Positions 35,201 through 50,200 of a stretch of 64,000 nt of DNA are shown in pieces. The first letter of the stretch is position 1; each line of letters starts with the position of its first letter. The stretch is from Lepidostoma basale (lineage: Eukaryota; Arthropoda; Insecta; Trichoptera; Lepidostomatidae): NCBI GenBank assembly GCA_022606425.2, contig JAHDVF020000521.1, positions 248,001-312,000 on the forward strand. Reading direction: 5' to 3'. The notes under the pieces are model-generated. The model worked only from the letters and a program-made list of their open reading frames with translations. It was not told the DNA's origin and searched no databases. Both the position numbers and the translations under genes were made by a program.

Positions 35201-38200
35201 CATGGCACAATCAAATATTAACTGTTGGCGACGTATGGAGTTGGAGAAATTGACATGCGTGCATGTCACAATGTATGAATGTTGAGGAATAACCATTATG
35301 GCAGACTGGAGGAGACGACATGATGGTTAGTTAGTTTGTAATATTTCTAGTAGTTTTATTATATTACATGGGAGTGACATTTTTAGCTTTGCCGTGGTAC
35401 TATCAATCGTATAGCCCAATACTAAATATTCAATATGGACTTTAGATCACGGAGCTTATAATAATAAATGTGGTAATTGCAGAATACTCACTCTCGCGGA
35501 GGTGGTGCGGGATGGAGAGGTGATGCCAGGAGTCGCAGAGCACGTCGTACGCCAGCAGCTCGTTGGAGTAACATTTGGCCCCGAAGCTGTGCGACGTGTC
35601 GTTGTGCGTGTTGCCTCCAAACACTATCATCATACCTGCACATACACACACGCACGCGTCACACACAGCAGGCCATGTTGTAGACAGGAATATATCAAGT
35701 GGGTAAAGTAAGAACAAGACTCACCCGGCGTGACAAAATTAGCCGAGTGCAGGAATCTGGAGCTGGGAGCGTGGGCCAGCAAGGTCCATATGCGGGTAGA
35801 CGGGTCATAGCTGTACAAATTGGAACTTAGCACCTGCAAAGAATACAAATTAATCAAAAATAGTTTCAATACTAAACAATATGATTGGAAATGTTTATGT
35901 CAGTTCCTTTCCTTACAACAATCACTTCCTTGGGATTTTTGTAAGGAAAGGTTGAATCATGTTGTTTCGTTTTTTACACGTTGAGTACCCTCCTATAGAG
36001 CGTGTATCAATAGATTTTTGTATTGTTTGGTACAATGGCCGCCTTAACTACACAGTGCACTGCAAGGCTTTTAGTTGGATGTGGAATTCCCATTGCGTAG
36101 CATTCGGCATGCTCATAATTATTACGTACTATATTCAGCAGCGATTTATTACTACTAATTATTACGTACTATATTCAAAATATATTGGCCCCAAACAGTG
36201 TCAAATGCCGTTCTCTGGACCATGGCAGGCGAAAAGCCAATTAGAGAACAAGTCACTAGACGCAAATGGCAGTGGATCGGTCACACTCTGAGACGGAACC
36301 CAGCCTGCATCGCTCAGGGTGCACTAGACTGGTCCCCTATGGGGGGAAAGAGAAAGCGAGGCAGACCTAGAGCCACCTGGAGAAGAGCCCTGCAAGACGA
36401 GGTTAAGGCAGCAAGCCTTACTTGGGATGATGTTAGGCATCAGGCATGCGATAGAGTCGAGTGGAGAAGGTTCCTTGAGGCCCTATGCACCACGGAGGTG
36501 TGACAGGACAAGAAGAAGAAGAAGATATTCAGCAGCGAATATATTAACCCTTTAAGTGCCGGAAGTTATTAGTATGGCCATACCCATCAGGCTGTGATTT
36601 TTTCAACAAAATAAAACCTAAAAAAATATTTTTTGAATATAGATATAAAGGATATTATGAAAATTTACATAAATAGATTGAAAAATTAACAAAAATAGTG
36701 CACAAGAGATCAACCGTTGAACAAAACTGCAAATGAAGTCAATATAAATCATCGATGCAATTACGATGCAAAAAACTGTAGTCGGTAACCCTGTATCAGA
36801 GACACCTATTGACTGTCAGTGAAAGGTTTTAGAAAGATGACTGTAACTTCGGCAATATGGGTAAATTGTAATATTTTAGTATTTCTTGACCATCTCATCG
36901 TTGGACATGTTTTGTAAGAGTCTTCCTATTTTTAAAAAGCAACTTCATGCTCTTTTTGAATTCACATAGATTTTAAACTTTATTTATATTAGTATTCGTC
37001 TCCTATTCGCTCGCCCCACATGTACATCATCCAGTCACATATTGGACTGGTAAATTACCATCACTTTGTTTCTTTACTGTTGTTCTTTTTTCGTAATTTC
37101 TAATTTCTATCATGTTATGTTCTTTTCAATCCTATGCATGTAAATTCTAATTTATATTATGTTATGTTCTTTTCTATCTCATGTAATTTCTAATTTCTCT
37201 TATGTTATCCTTATTCTCGTTTTTGTGTTTTGCCGTTATGTTAGTTGTCTGTCTATTTGCCCAAACTTTTATATTACCTTTGTAACTAAACATGTCATTT
37301 TTGTAAAAGCCCTTGCGGCGTTTATGTCAAAATAAATAAATAAATAAATAAATAAATCTCCCTGACCCTATGTGTTCTGATGTATATATTATTCCAATTG
37401 GATTCCAGCGCGTCAACACGCTCGTGGCACCGAACCGGTTAAAAGACCAACACCAAGGATTAAATCAATGGTATTAGAATTTATTATAAAATCTTCTATA
37501 TAAGCAGAAAATAGCTCATTATTATGAAGAAGGAATCTGGTCATGTCTAGGCTTGAACCCAAGTCCCCTGCAAGCCAAGCATTTTATCCCCTGGATTACC
37601 ACCGGTCAAGTAATTGTGTTAATTCAGATTTTCGTAAATTTAGCAAAGATTAAGATTTTAAAAGATTTCTTGACTTTGATGTCTAAAGGGGTGGGCAGAG
37701 AGGATGGACCGCCACGTTACTCTATCCTGAGAGACCTTCTTCGAGTTTCTTCTATGTTCATACATCGTTATATGCAGGCTCGTCAATATTACTGACTTCA
37801 TATGTGACCGCCTTTCAATCCTTAGCTTCGTTTTTCCATTCAGCTTGTATACAACTTATTAACCATTCTTCTCTCATTCATTCATTCCATATGTTCAATC
37901 CAACTCAGTGATCATCTGCCTTACATTTCTTCATAATTTTGTCGTTCGCTATTCTATCATACATGGTTTTCCGCACATTCTTCTCAGTGATCTCATTTCT
38001 ACGGCAATCATCCTACTTTTCCCAGCTTCAAGCATCCTACACTTTATTTGATTAGATGATTAGATCTTGATATGATTGAATTTTGTTGTCAATGTTCCAT
38101 TGGTGGGTTTCATTGAGGTAATTTTATTTATTGTAGGGTGACATACAGTGATTGTTAATACAAATGCAAAATGAACAAACTAACAGTTAAATGAAGACAT

Positions 38201-41200
38201 AGAAGGTTATAGGACGCAGCGACACCCCTTCGTCAGCTTCGCTCAAACAATCCCTAGGCCCGCCCCCCATCCACGCAGGACTTACATTAGCTGGAGAATG
38301 CACCATTCCAGAAAAAAATCAAAAGGGTATCTAGGCCACATTTAATCCAGTTTAATTTCAATCCACTTCTATGTCCCAATCTAACAAAACAAAGCAAAAT
38401 ATGGTACATGATTTTATGGGCTATTATAAAATTGTGACAGAGTGTGGGATGGGAGAGAAAACTTGGAATGATGAAAGAAATAAAGAAATCTGATTGAGGT
38501 AATATTGGACTGCATTACCTGGTTGCTCTCAGACTCGGACACAATGCCTCCGTACACGTAGATCTTATCCGTGAGCTCATCCAGGGCGGCCGTGTGCCCG
38601 TAGCCGCCCTTGGCCGGGTAGCCACGCGTCTGCACAAGGGTCCACTCACGCGTGCCAAAGTTGTACTCCTGTAAAAATATTGCAATTAAGATAAAGCACT
38701 GACTTTTTTTCCATTATTCTTCTTTCGTTGCATTAATTATTGGATGTTTCCAAACACTTGCTCCACTCTACACTTTTTTTATATACAACAGGTTAATTGT
38801 CATCACCGGGAATCAAACCCAGGACCTTTGGTTTGCCAGTTATAGCTGTTGCCACTCTGCCACCAAGTCATGTCCCTCGGAGCCTATATGAGGCTGTATA
38901 CAGTTAGCAATCCACTAAACTGTTTGATGATCAATATGGTTGAAATAAAATAATTTATTCAAGACCTAGTTAAGTTAGAAGTATTAAATTGTTTCGGCAA
39001 AAAACAAGAGATTATCTAAAATTAAATTAAAAATACAGTCGAACTCCGTTATTACGATCACGGAAATAGCGAAATCTCAGATGTAACGAGGAAATACACA
39101 TTTCATGTCTTCATGTGATGGGTATTTTTGTAAGCATTTAAAAATACCTATTCTCTGATATAACGAGGTAATGATTACAACGACCAAATTTAATCGGTCC
39201 CGTCGTCCTCGTAATAAAGAAGTTCGTCTGTAATTCCTTCTTAATAAATATTTAGTTTTAGTTACATAGTAGGAAAGTGAAAAGAAAACTCAATGTTTTC
39301 TTAATATAAACTTAAGACACTGTGTTATCAAATTTAGATCATTTTTTGGTAATTAAAACACTTTTTTTTCAACTTTTCTTAGATGGAAAAAGGTGTTATA
39401 ATTATAAAATTACAGAGTTACTGAAGCGCAGTGTACGAGTACACTCGGTTAGTACAACTTCCTAAGTTAATATGTGTATACCTGCACAGTGTTGAGATAC
39501 CCAAACTGCGGCGAGTGTCCAAAGATGACGATCATTTTCTTGGTGGGCTTCCGGTGGGAAGACGACTCCGGGACCGTCACCACGGTGGCCGTGTGCCCCG
39601 CGCTGCTCAAGGGACCTGCGAACGTTGTACAATTACTGTAACTGCATCATACTATATCACAGTCTCTAATGTTCTATGCAGAGCTGGGGGTAAGGAAGGT
39701 GCCTCCGCTAGGGTGTTACTATGACCATACAGGCAACATAGGTTACCTGCCTACTTGAAGCTGCTATAGGACACAGCGGCGCTCTTTCAGGCATACTATC
39801 ACCAGATCCATCCCCCGTCCGACTTATGTTAACTGAATGCAACATTCCAACAAAAAGCAAAAGGGACCTCAGACCACAATTAATCTAAATTATTATTCAC
39901 TTCTATTTCCCAATCTTACAAAACAGAACAAAACATGTCACATAATTATTATCTCATATGGGTAACACCCAGCGTCCCTGGAAACAATACAAAGTCGACA
40001 AAACCTTCCACCACAGAGGCAAGAAAATAGGAGAGAAAAGACCATTTTATCATCCCTACAAAACTGTTTGTCATTGACACGAAGAAGAATTCTAAAGCTT
40101 TCTGGAAGCGCTTCTATAAAAAAAATTTAGATCCGAAGGATAGTATCCTTGCCATAAGAGAATTGTTTTGTCAAAACAAAAAATATACATATATTTTTTT
40201 GTTACAAGAAAACATTTTTTTAATCGAAGTAATGTTATTACTGTTCTGGGTACATTTTCAATTGGTTGTTTAAATTATAACGTTCAACCTAAAGTTAAAA
40301 TTTGTTAGTTCTATGAAATAAGACATGGGTGGATCTTGCGTTCAATTGGTCTGATTAGCTTTCTATCCCCTAGCCCTAGTGGTGGGCAAACCCATATGCC
40401 AAAAAAGCCAAATATCAGCGATACAATGATTTTATTTTATTTTGAGGGCCAATTTTATTTGCGAGAACCATGTTTTTTGAAGTCCGTTAAAACTAAGAAC
40501 GCTGAATAAAAATTAGAGATAGTACTTTATAATAATTTAAAATATTTATAAAACAAATATTATGAAAATTAAAACTTTGTTAGGGTTCATTTGAAGAAAA
40601 GATTTGCATTTTCTTAGAATTGTACAGGTATGTCAGATTTGTATTATGTATTAATATTATGTTGCTTTTCATTTCATGGATAATTTCAGGTACATTTGAA
40701 ATAATATATTAAAAAGCTTATATCATTTTTAAGATCAAGTAGCCAGAGAGCCACCTTTGACTCGCGAGCCGCCGCAGACCATTGCTCGCCCCCTAGATAA
40801 GGTAGTAGGCCACCACAACGTAAATATGATATATTTTTTAATTAATTTATAATCAAGAATTAAAAAGTGGCTGGATAACTTACCACACATAGCGATGGTC
40901 CTGTTGCATGGCTCTGTTCGAACGGTGATGTTCTCCCAGGACTTGGCGCTGATGTCGAAGGCCCACAGCTCCCCCGTCACGGCCGTGCGGCCCCACTGCT
41001 CCTCCAGGGGCAGGGAGTGACTCAAGTGCCTGAAATATTCACTCACATATAATGTCCCTTTTCTAGAAGTCTTATACGAAGTGTGGCAATTAAATTCCGA
41101 TAATTTAGTTGCGGCGTGCAAACCGGCAACACTGCATGACTGGCGCGCATGTGCCTGGTTAGATGGGTCCTGCCACTCAGTCGCAGTGAGATTTCATGGT

Positions 41201-44200
41201 AATCGGACATCTGGTTTGTTTTTAAGGGTGTTTTTCGGATACAGGTTTTTTAACTCGGTCGCAGAATTGACTGACTCAGTTTTTAAGCAACGTGCTGTGA
41301 TCAGATTTTTGGTCGTAACTGGTGTAAAACCTGCAGAAATCCTACGAAAATAACGGCAGGTGTATGGAGATGAGTGTCTGTAGACCCGTAGACAAAGCCT
41401 ACAGTGGGTGGAAGAGGGTGGGGAGCGCCCAACGAAAGCAAGGATGTTGAAATTCTCGGAATTTAATTGCCACACCTCGTAATACAGTGGAACTTTGTTA
41501 TTACGAGGAAGGCAGGACTGAATAAATTTGCTTGTTACAAGCATTACCTCATTATAAGAGGATAAGTATATTTAAATAATTATTAAATATCCATCACATG
41601 AAGACATGAAGTATCTGTTTCCTCGTCCATCCGAGATCTCACTAATTCCATGTTCATGATAACAGACTTCAATGGTATTTTATGGGAATTTTATGAGAAA
41701 CACCATCATGGTTAGTTAGTTTTTTTTTTTAATTATTGCCATTAAATGAGATTTCCTCACCTGCCATGATGCCTCTGATTAGGCAGAGAGGCGGTCACCA
41801 CGCCCCCGTAATAGAAGATCTTGTCTCCGTGAAGGACGGCGCTGCCCCCGTAACGAGGCTGCGGGGCCCCGCCTGGGTTGGAGGGGTGCGCCATCTCCCA
41901 AACTCCACCTGATAACACAATACCCCATCATTCAATATTTATTTATTTATATTTTACACATGGGACAAAACAAAACAACATGTAAGCAACTAATTTGTAG
42001 ACAATTGTATTAATTAGATGAAATTTTACACTTACATGATAAGGAACAACATAATAAAGAATGCCCATTGGCCGTGACTATGAGCATAAGGAGCACAAAA
42101 ATAATTAAATCTGCCTTCTGTGCTACCTGGTGTGGCCGGACCCTGTCCTCTCCGTCACTCCGGTCCCTGGCACGCAGCATCAACTCTTCTCCACTCTATC
42201 CTATCAGTTGCCAGTCCATTTACCTGTCTAAATTCTACAATGCAGTATACAGGTGGTTCTTGTATCTCTTGCGTTGTCCCCCGTGCTTCCTTTTTCCCTT
42301 AATTAATTTGCTACATAAAACATTCTTGAGGAGTCTGTTGTCACTCATCCACAAACCAACGCAAGAGAGTGCGAGTGCCCAGTGTCACATATCTCAGAAG
42401 GATCAGAAATATGTCAACAACAGTGAGGCAGTACTCCTTCCAGAAGTAGTAATATATTGTTTATAAACACTGTCTCAATGATACTAAAAATTTCCAAATC
42501 CCAGGCGATTAATAAAAACATCTGAATTGCTCTTCCTACTGGCATCACCAAAACCAGGTTGGTTCTGCGTGATCAAGTAAGTGTAGAACAATTGATGTCA
42601 ACGTTTGCTGCAAGCAAACATCAGTAACAAATAGACCTATTTGTTCCAGAACATAGGGGTTCTCAATAATGCTCTGAATTAGCTTGAAAAAATGTGTCAC
42701 TGTGAACCCTTCCCTCCTCAGTTCAAGGGAGTTATACTCTAACATACCTGAGTATGCTGGAAGCTGTTTATATCATTGTTTTAGGTGGTTTTATTTAGAG
42801 TAAAAAAGTACTTACCATTAAAATCATAAGTATACATGAGATGAGATCTCCCATACCCCTCCCCCGCCACGATGTAGAGGGAGTCTCTCCAGACCACGGC
42901 GCCGTGCGAGGCCGTGCCCATGGGCCGCCAGTCCCCGCTCTCCACTTCCTCCCATACTCCTGCATGCAGATGATAATAATATGTTAATATATAAAGCACC
43001 GTTTCCGTGATGTAATCACCTCAAGGGCGCATTGAGATGTGTTTTAAATCTAAAAATGAACGCTGTGTCTGATATAAAAGATGGGTTCTCAGCTTAGACC
43101 TATCTGTCAGATCATTTATATAACTAAGGTATGAAAGGAGATCGTTCCAGACCGACGAACCGGCTACTGGAAAGGCTCATAGATATACGAGGCATATCCA
43201 GAAAGCAAGTGTACTGAATTTTTGTAGGTTACAATTTTTATTTAAACAAAAAAATTACGTGGTTACCATAGTACATATGTAAGCTATTTTTCGACATAGT
43301 CGCCATTCCTCTCAACGCAGTTGGTGAAGCGGGGTATCAACTCTTTGATGCCTTTCTCGGAGTAGTTTCGTTAGTTAGATGTTATGTTGCTGTGGAGGAT
43401 TTTCCTTCCAAAGCAGTTTAATTTCGTTTCATCATGTTAAGTAAGTGTGCAGGTCTCCGAGGCATATATTAAAACTGGTTTAAATATTTCATTTAAGATG
43501 AGAATTATTTTATATTGATCATCGAGGTTCTTTGGTTTGACGATTTTTTTATGAATTAAAACACTGTTTTTTTCCACTTTTGAGTTTATTTTTCTCGACA
43601 TATTTCGAAGGCTTACACCTTCATCATCGGGAGAACGATATAAATGTTCTTTTTGTAATAAATATTCTAGCATAGAAAAACTAGCATTCAAGATCAAACA
43701 TTTAATACTATTTGAAGTTGGATGGGATAGATTATGCAGCGTCAGCTTACCGTATCTAGTGGGCTGCGAGCAGTCATGTCCCCCGAAGCCCGTGGCACAC
43801 AGGCAAGTCTGGGTGGAAGGCTGACACACACCCTGGTCATTGGCGAAGGAACAGTTTCCTATAACATAATAGAAAAACATTTCACATATAGTACGGTCTC
43901 CTCGGAGATCGACGTCTTTCATATTAGTGAATGTACATTCAGAAGACAAATACTCTTGACTTTGGAGAGTATCTTGTCTTCCTAATGTCGAACCATCTCT
44001 CATGCCTTTCTGGTATTATGTTGTATATATATATGATATATTAAGGAATTGCAGTTGTAGTTTTTGATGTAAAAAGAAGTCATGTAAAATGTTAAGACAA
44101 ATAAAATTACCTGCACACGTTTGGCGATCACAGGCTTTCCCCGTCCATCCATTGTGGCACGTGCAAACGGAGTTTGTGCACGTGCCATGACCTGTGGACA

Positions 44201-47200
44201 TTCAAATCTCTCAATACACAATTACAATCATCTGAAAGCATGTGGCAATTAATGGTAGATTCAATAAATAGTCTTCAAAATGTGGAAATTATTGGTAGTT
44301 AAATAGAATAAACAATTTTTTTATTATTATCTGGTTTCAATCCTGGGATTGGTTTGCAGCAATTTCTTCTATTATTCTCTTCCATTCTTCCCTATCTTGT
44401 GCGGCTCTTTTGAAATCTGCATATGATGAGCAGCGCACGTCCACCAACAGGTCCTCCAGGTACTCTCGGCGTGGGCGTCCCCTAGAGTTCGTCCCCTCGG
44501 TCATACCCTCCATTATGGCATGCAAGAGGCCTTCTTGTCGTATTACATGGCCGATCCATCTTATGTACACAACAGGTCGTTTGGACCCAATTACTGTATA
44601 CAATTTTTTATTTTGTAGCTATTATATTGATTCTCGTGACATGTGATAGGTAGCCAATCTATCGCCATTTTATTGTCACATGAATTCTACACCAGACCAA
44701 AGACAGTGTGACAATCACACTGCCATCGCCGGGAATCGAACCCGGGACCTTAGGTATGGAAGTCAGAGCTCGTAACCACTCTGCCACGAAGGTCGTCGTC
44801 GTCGTCGGTCATCTTGTACGAGAGAGAGTTTTATGAGAGTAAATATTGGCTATTAATTCCAAACAAAATTAAAACAGATTTATCACAAAATCAACCCTAG
44901 AAAAACATAAATAAAAATTATTTTGCCTGTTTTGATTATTCTTAACAAGTTTCTTTCAATAAACTGGAGAGTAAAATCCAAAAAACATGTCTGTAAAGTA
45001 CCAAATGGTCTCTTTGCGAATAATCACATAGTTAACCCTTATCGGATGCTAGCTTTTGTATCTTTTGTAAATGTCATTCTATCAATATTTAATTTTAAAA
45101 CGGTACTGTGTATGTTAACGGCTCCATTGATAATATTCAACATGATTCATCATGTCACCTCACATGTGCCATATGACCCCAGTGACAAAGTTCTGTTGTC
45201 ACATCAGAGGTGACTTACGTCCGTCAAGGGTTAATACGTATTTGACCTATTATTATTGTAAGTTGACGCACCAGAACAGTTGAGACTAGAGTACTGGCTG
45301 GGGCAGGCGTTGATGGCGTAGGATATGTTGAAGCCCGACATGTTGTAGGCGTCGTCAGAGAAGAAGTGCAGCAGCGCGGAGCCCGAGTGCGTCATGATCT
45401 CCGGCACGCTGCGGACCGCATACGAGTCCTTGTACATCAGCCCGCTGCAACACGCAACATTCTGAGAACACTCCTGATGTACAACTAACTAACCAGACCG
45501 CCATACTGCTCTGTCCTAACATATCTCTCCAACTTTCTCTACATTCATACATCGTAACATACATGCCCGTCCATTTTTCCCAATGTGGCTGCCTTTTAGT
45601 ATTTGATTAATTTGGTCATGCTATGCTTTCCTTGGTCTTCCATGGCTTCTTTTTCTACTTGCACTGCTTGTATACAACATTTTAATCATTCTTCTCTCGT
45701 CCATTCGTTCCATGTGTTCATACCATTTTTAATTTTACCTATGATGCAATCATCTGCCTTACATTTCTTCTTATTTCGTCATTCGGTATTCTATCATATA
45801 ACATTTTCCCGCACATTCTTCTCAGTGATCTCATTTTTACAGCATTTATCCTACTTTCATCCTTCTTTTGCCAGCTCCAAGCTTCACTTCCATACAAGGA
45901 TTGGCACTAAAACTCCATTATGTACTGATTTTATTACTTCAGTGGGTATATTTATATTTGCAGTGACAGCTTTGAGAGCATTAGTTATACAAAAGCTTTA
46001 CAAAAAAGTTCTATATTTAAAACAAAATATAAAATAATCACAGTTCAACTGAGATTTGCATTTGTGCAACAGACCTGAAGACGGCCAGCAGGGGAGAATC
46101 TACACTGTCCCCGTCGTAAACGTAGAGGTGGTCCCACCCGCACTCTGTGGCAAACTCTTCCACGTGCAGGCGCACCGTGGTGTTGGGCCCCCCGTCCACG
46201 AGCCAGCTGCATTTTACACCGATTGAGTAGTTCCCCGGGCCATCGTGAATGAAGCCATGAGGCTCTACCAATCTGAAAAACAAAACACATGTATAATTAT
46301 CATATCCGCTGCAAGAGAAATTAAAATTTACCCAACATGTTCTTCTCCAGTCTCAACCTAACGATTGGTCTGCAGCAAGGCGACGCATCTCCTCTTCCAC
46401 TCCGCTTGGTCCTCGGCAACTCTCTTTAATTCCGCATAAGAGGTGCAGCCCATATCTCGGTAAATCTGGTCTAGGTACTCTTGGCGAGGTTGTCCCCTAC
46501 CAATCGATCCCTCGACCATTCCCTGCAACACATTATGCAGGAAATATTCGTGTCGCAACACATGACCAATCCATCTTGCGCGCCTCTTCGCTATGGTGTT
46601 CAACATGTGCCTACTCTCTTCAACTCTGGTGAGAACCTCTTCATTTGTAATGTGGTCCCTCCATGAAACATGGGCAACTGGTCAGTAGGTCCACATCTCA
46701 AATGCCTCCAGCCTTTTGCGCTCTCTTTCGCCCAGGCATCAAGTCTCGCAGCCGTACAGTAAAACACTACACACCAATGTTTTTAAAAGTTGTTTTCGGA
46801 GGTCCAGGTCTATGTTGTTGGACTCGAATATTTTAGACTTTTCGTTGAAGGAAAGTTTAGCCTGGTGAATACGACTATTGACATGTTACGTTACTTTATA
46901 CAGCCGATATCGTCCACTGCTAGACATAGGTCTTCCCCATACTTCTCCATGTATTCCTATCATGTGTCTTCTTCATCCAGTCACCAACAATTTTTCTAAT
47001 GTCATCAGACCATCATGTGGGGGTCTCCCTCTGCTTCCGCTATCTTCACGAGGTCTCCACTTCACATCCATTCTGGACAACGTGTCCCGCAAATGCCCAT
47101 TTGAACTTAGCCACCCTTTCGATGACCTCCGATACTCCCGACCATCTAAGTATCTCAGTACTTCTTATTCGGTCAAATCTTACATGTAGCATAGCTCTTT

Positions 47201-50200
47201 CATATTTCGTTTGTGCTACAAGGAGTCTCCTTATGGTCGACTTGGTGAGGGTTAGCGTCTCTGCTCCATATGTCAGTACTGAAAGTACGCATTGGTCATA
47301 CATAGTTGCTAATGAAGAAATTTTTCAGCTTGCCACATGAACGGTTTAAATATTATTTAAATTTAACAAAACTAATATTTGGATCATGGCAGGCGAAAAG
47401 CCAATTAGAGAACAATTCGCTAGACGCAAATGGCATGAATCTGTCACACTCTTAGACAGAACCCAGCCCCGCCTCAGGGCGCACTAGACTGGTCCCATAT
47501 GGGGGGAAAGAGAAAGCGAGGCAGACCTAGAGCCGAGGTTAAAGCAGCTTACAGCACGAGGTTAAAGCAGCAGGCCTCACTTGGGATGATGTTAGGCATC
47601 AGGCATGCGATAGAGTCGGGTGGAGAAGGTTCCTTGAGGCCCTATGCACCACGGAGGTCTGACAGGACAAAAAGAAGAAGAAGAATATATGTATTTCAGT
47701 TTTGTATAAATACAATACATTTTGAAAAACAGCGTGCAACCTACTTGAATAACATCAACAAATATGCTCTAATAGAGATAAGTTTACACATGTGTTTGTA
47801 TTATCAGAAAACATAATTATTATCTTATTTATCTCCCCTGGTAGAGGACGGTGCGAGTGCACTCAGTGGACATACCAAGTGTACTCAATATTGCAGTGTC
47901 TGATCCCTTGCGTGAATCATATATTGACATAAAACCAAATTAACGTTACGTATTGTTTCTTGAACAATGACCTAAAACTACACGTAAAAAGTCAATTTTA
48001 CATGTTACAATTTTTGTAACACGTAAAACTGACATTTTATTTGGGAATGACATGTTTCACTCACTAATTACATTACATTTGATAATGCCTGAACAAGGTG
48101 AAACGTGTCATTCCTATATATGGGTGTTTCGGAAAGTTCGGTCCGTCATACAACAGAGGGCTCTGACTACTTCAAACCTTCAAATCTGGAGCCATTTTTT
48201 TTAATAAGCCTGAGCATCTGTTAAGTTCTGAGCATGTGTTATGTTCCGTTTGCACATGTTTGTCATTCTCACAACAACATTTGTATTATCGCTCCATAAA
48301 ATGTCGATTTTCTGATAAATAAGAAGCATCTGTGGGAAGTTCTGCTGTTCTGTTTTAATTGGAAGAAGAGTGCAGCTGAGGCACATAAAATGCTTGTGGA
48401 AGTTTATGACCATCATACCCCATAGGAAAAAACCATGCAGAGAATGGTATAGACACTTCAAAGCTGGTGATTTTAGCGTTGACGACAAAGATCGCCCTGG
48501 AAGACCGAAAAAGTTTGAAGACGAGAAATTGGAGGGTTTACTCGATGAAGATCCAACTCAAACACTTAAAACGTTGGTATGTCAACAGTATGTGAACGTT
48601 TAACGGCCATGGAAATGATCCATATCAGCTTCCCAAACCGGGTGAAACTGCCTCGGGGGAAGTCTATCTACGACAACTAATGCTATTAAAGCAGACACTG
48701 GCTGAAAAACGACCAGAATGGGGCAACAGGCACAGCAAGCTGATTCAACACGACAATGCTCGACCTCACATCACAATCGTGGTCAAAAAGATCATTCAAA
48801 ATGTGGATTGGGAGATTCTACCGCATCCGCATTATTCATCAGACGTGGCGTCATCAGACTATAATTTGTTCAGATCCATGACGCATGCCTTAGAAGAGCA
48901 GCACTTCCATTCATATGCAAATGTCATAAATTGGGTCGATGCCTGGATTACCAAAGACGAGGGGTTTTTTCGACACGGGATTCATCTATTGCCAAATAGA
49001 TGGGGAAAAGTAGTGGCTGACGATGGACAGTATTTTGATTTATTATTTTTTTTTTTTTTAAATAAATGCGACTTTCAAACAAAACAAAAAACTTACCGAA
49101 ACATCCTATATAATAAAACTTCTATAAAACTAAAGTTTTCACTTGCATTCTTTAAAAATTAATGGTTATTTCATCATTTCTAAATTTTAATAGTAATGAA
49201 TTTATTTAAACTTACATTTGTGGTAAATGATACAGAGAAAAACACAGTTTAATAAAAATAAAAAACCTTAGTGTCGATGCGTCAACTTTAAAAAACAATT
49301 ATTTAATAAATTTAAAGTATTAAAAGCATTGTAAAGGCTAGAAAGTGGTGAACATGCGCTGCTCGTGAACTACTTGCAACAATTGATAAATCAATTGAAT
49401 AATTTCTGTACAAAACGATTTTGAAAATAACTTGATCCAAAACCATTCAAATGTACGAGTATTGCGTATGACAAGTTGATCCACATTTTCTCCGGCCACG
49501 GTGGTAAAATGATAAAGAGGCATCAGTCATGAGAAAAATTCTTTGTGCTAACAGATTGTTAATGGTAGTTATCCGTGGCTCTATCCCACGGCATTTCTTC
49601 TGGGAATGCTCGGAACCAATTCTCTACAGCTTCGAAGAGATGGACATCTAAAAACCCATTTCTTCAGATTAATTAAGGGATACTTCGAGAACTCGGCCGT
49701 ACTGGAGGATGTTGGTCTTTTTGTCCCCGATAGATATCTCCGACAGCGACAGCACAGATTGTTTTGCCTACCGGCCGCCAGAACCAATCTGCGTCTGGTG
49801 ACGCCGGTGGGAAGAGCAATTAGTCTGCTGAACGCGGTCTCCTCGGAGATCGACGTCTTTCATATTAGTGAAAGTACGTTCAGGGGACAAATACTCTTGA
49901 CTTTGGAAAGTATCTTGTCTTCCTAATGTCGAACCATCACTAATGCGTTCCTGGTATTATGTTGTATGTGTATAATATTTGACCTGTACTCAATAGATGC
50001 CTTAAACATTTATGCTGTTTGTAATGTCTTTTGAGTAAATAAACTGATTTGATTTGATTTGATTTGATTGTTTAGAATATGAAGATATTCTCTTAAATTG
50101 TATGTTTTCCTTGGCTGCTCATCCACTTATTGAACTATCAATTACCAAATAGTGGATTATTATTATCAGTGTGTCTGTACACGGAGCAGTTAGGCATATT

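Noticed and set aside
35959..36291. 110-codon plus-strand frame
   Set aside because: Intronic, crosses into LINE family I in the wrong frame.
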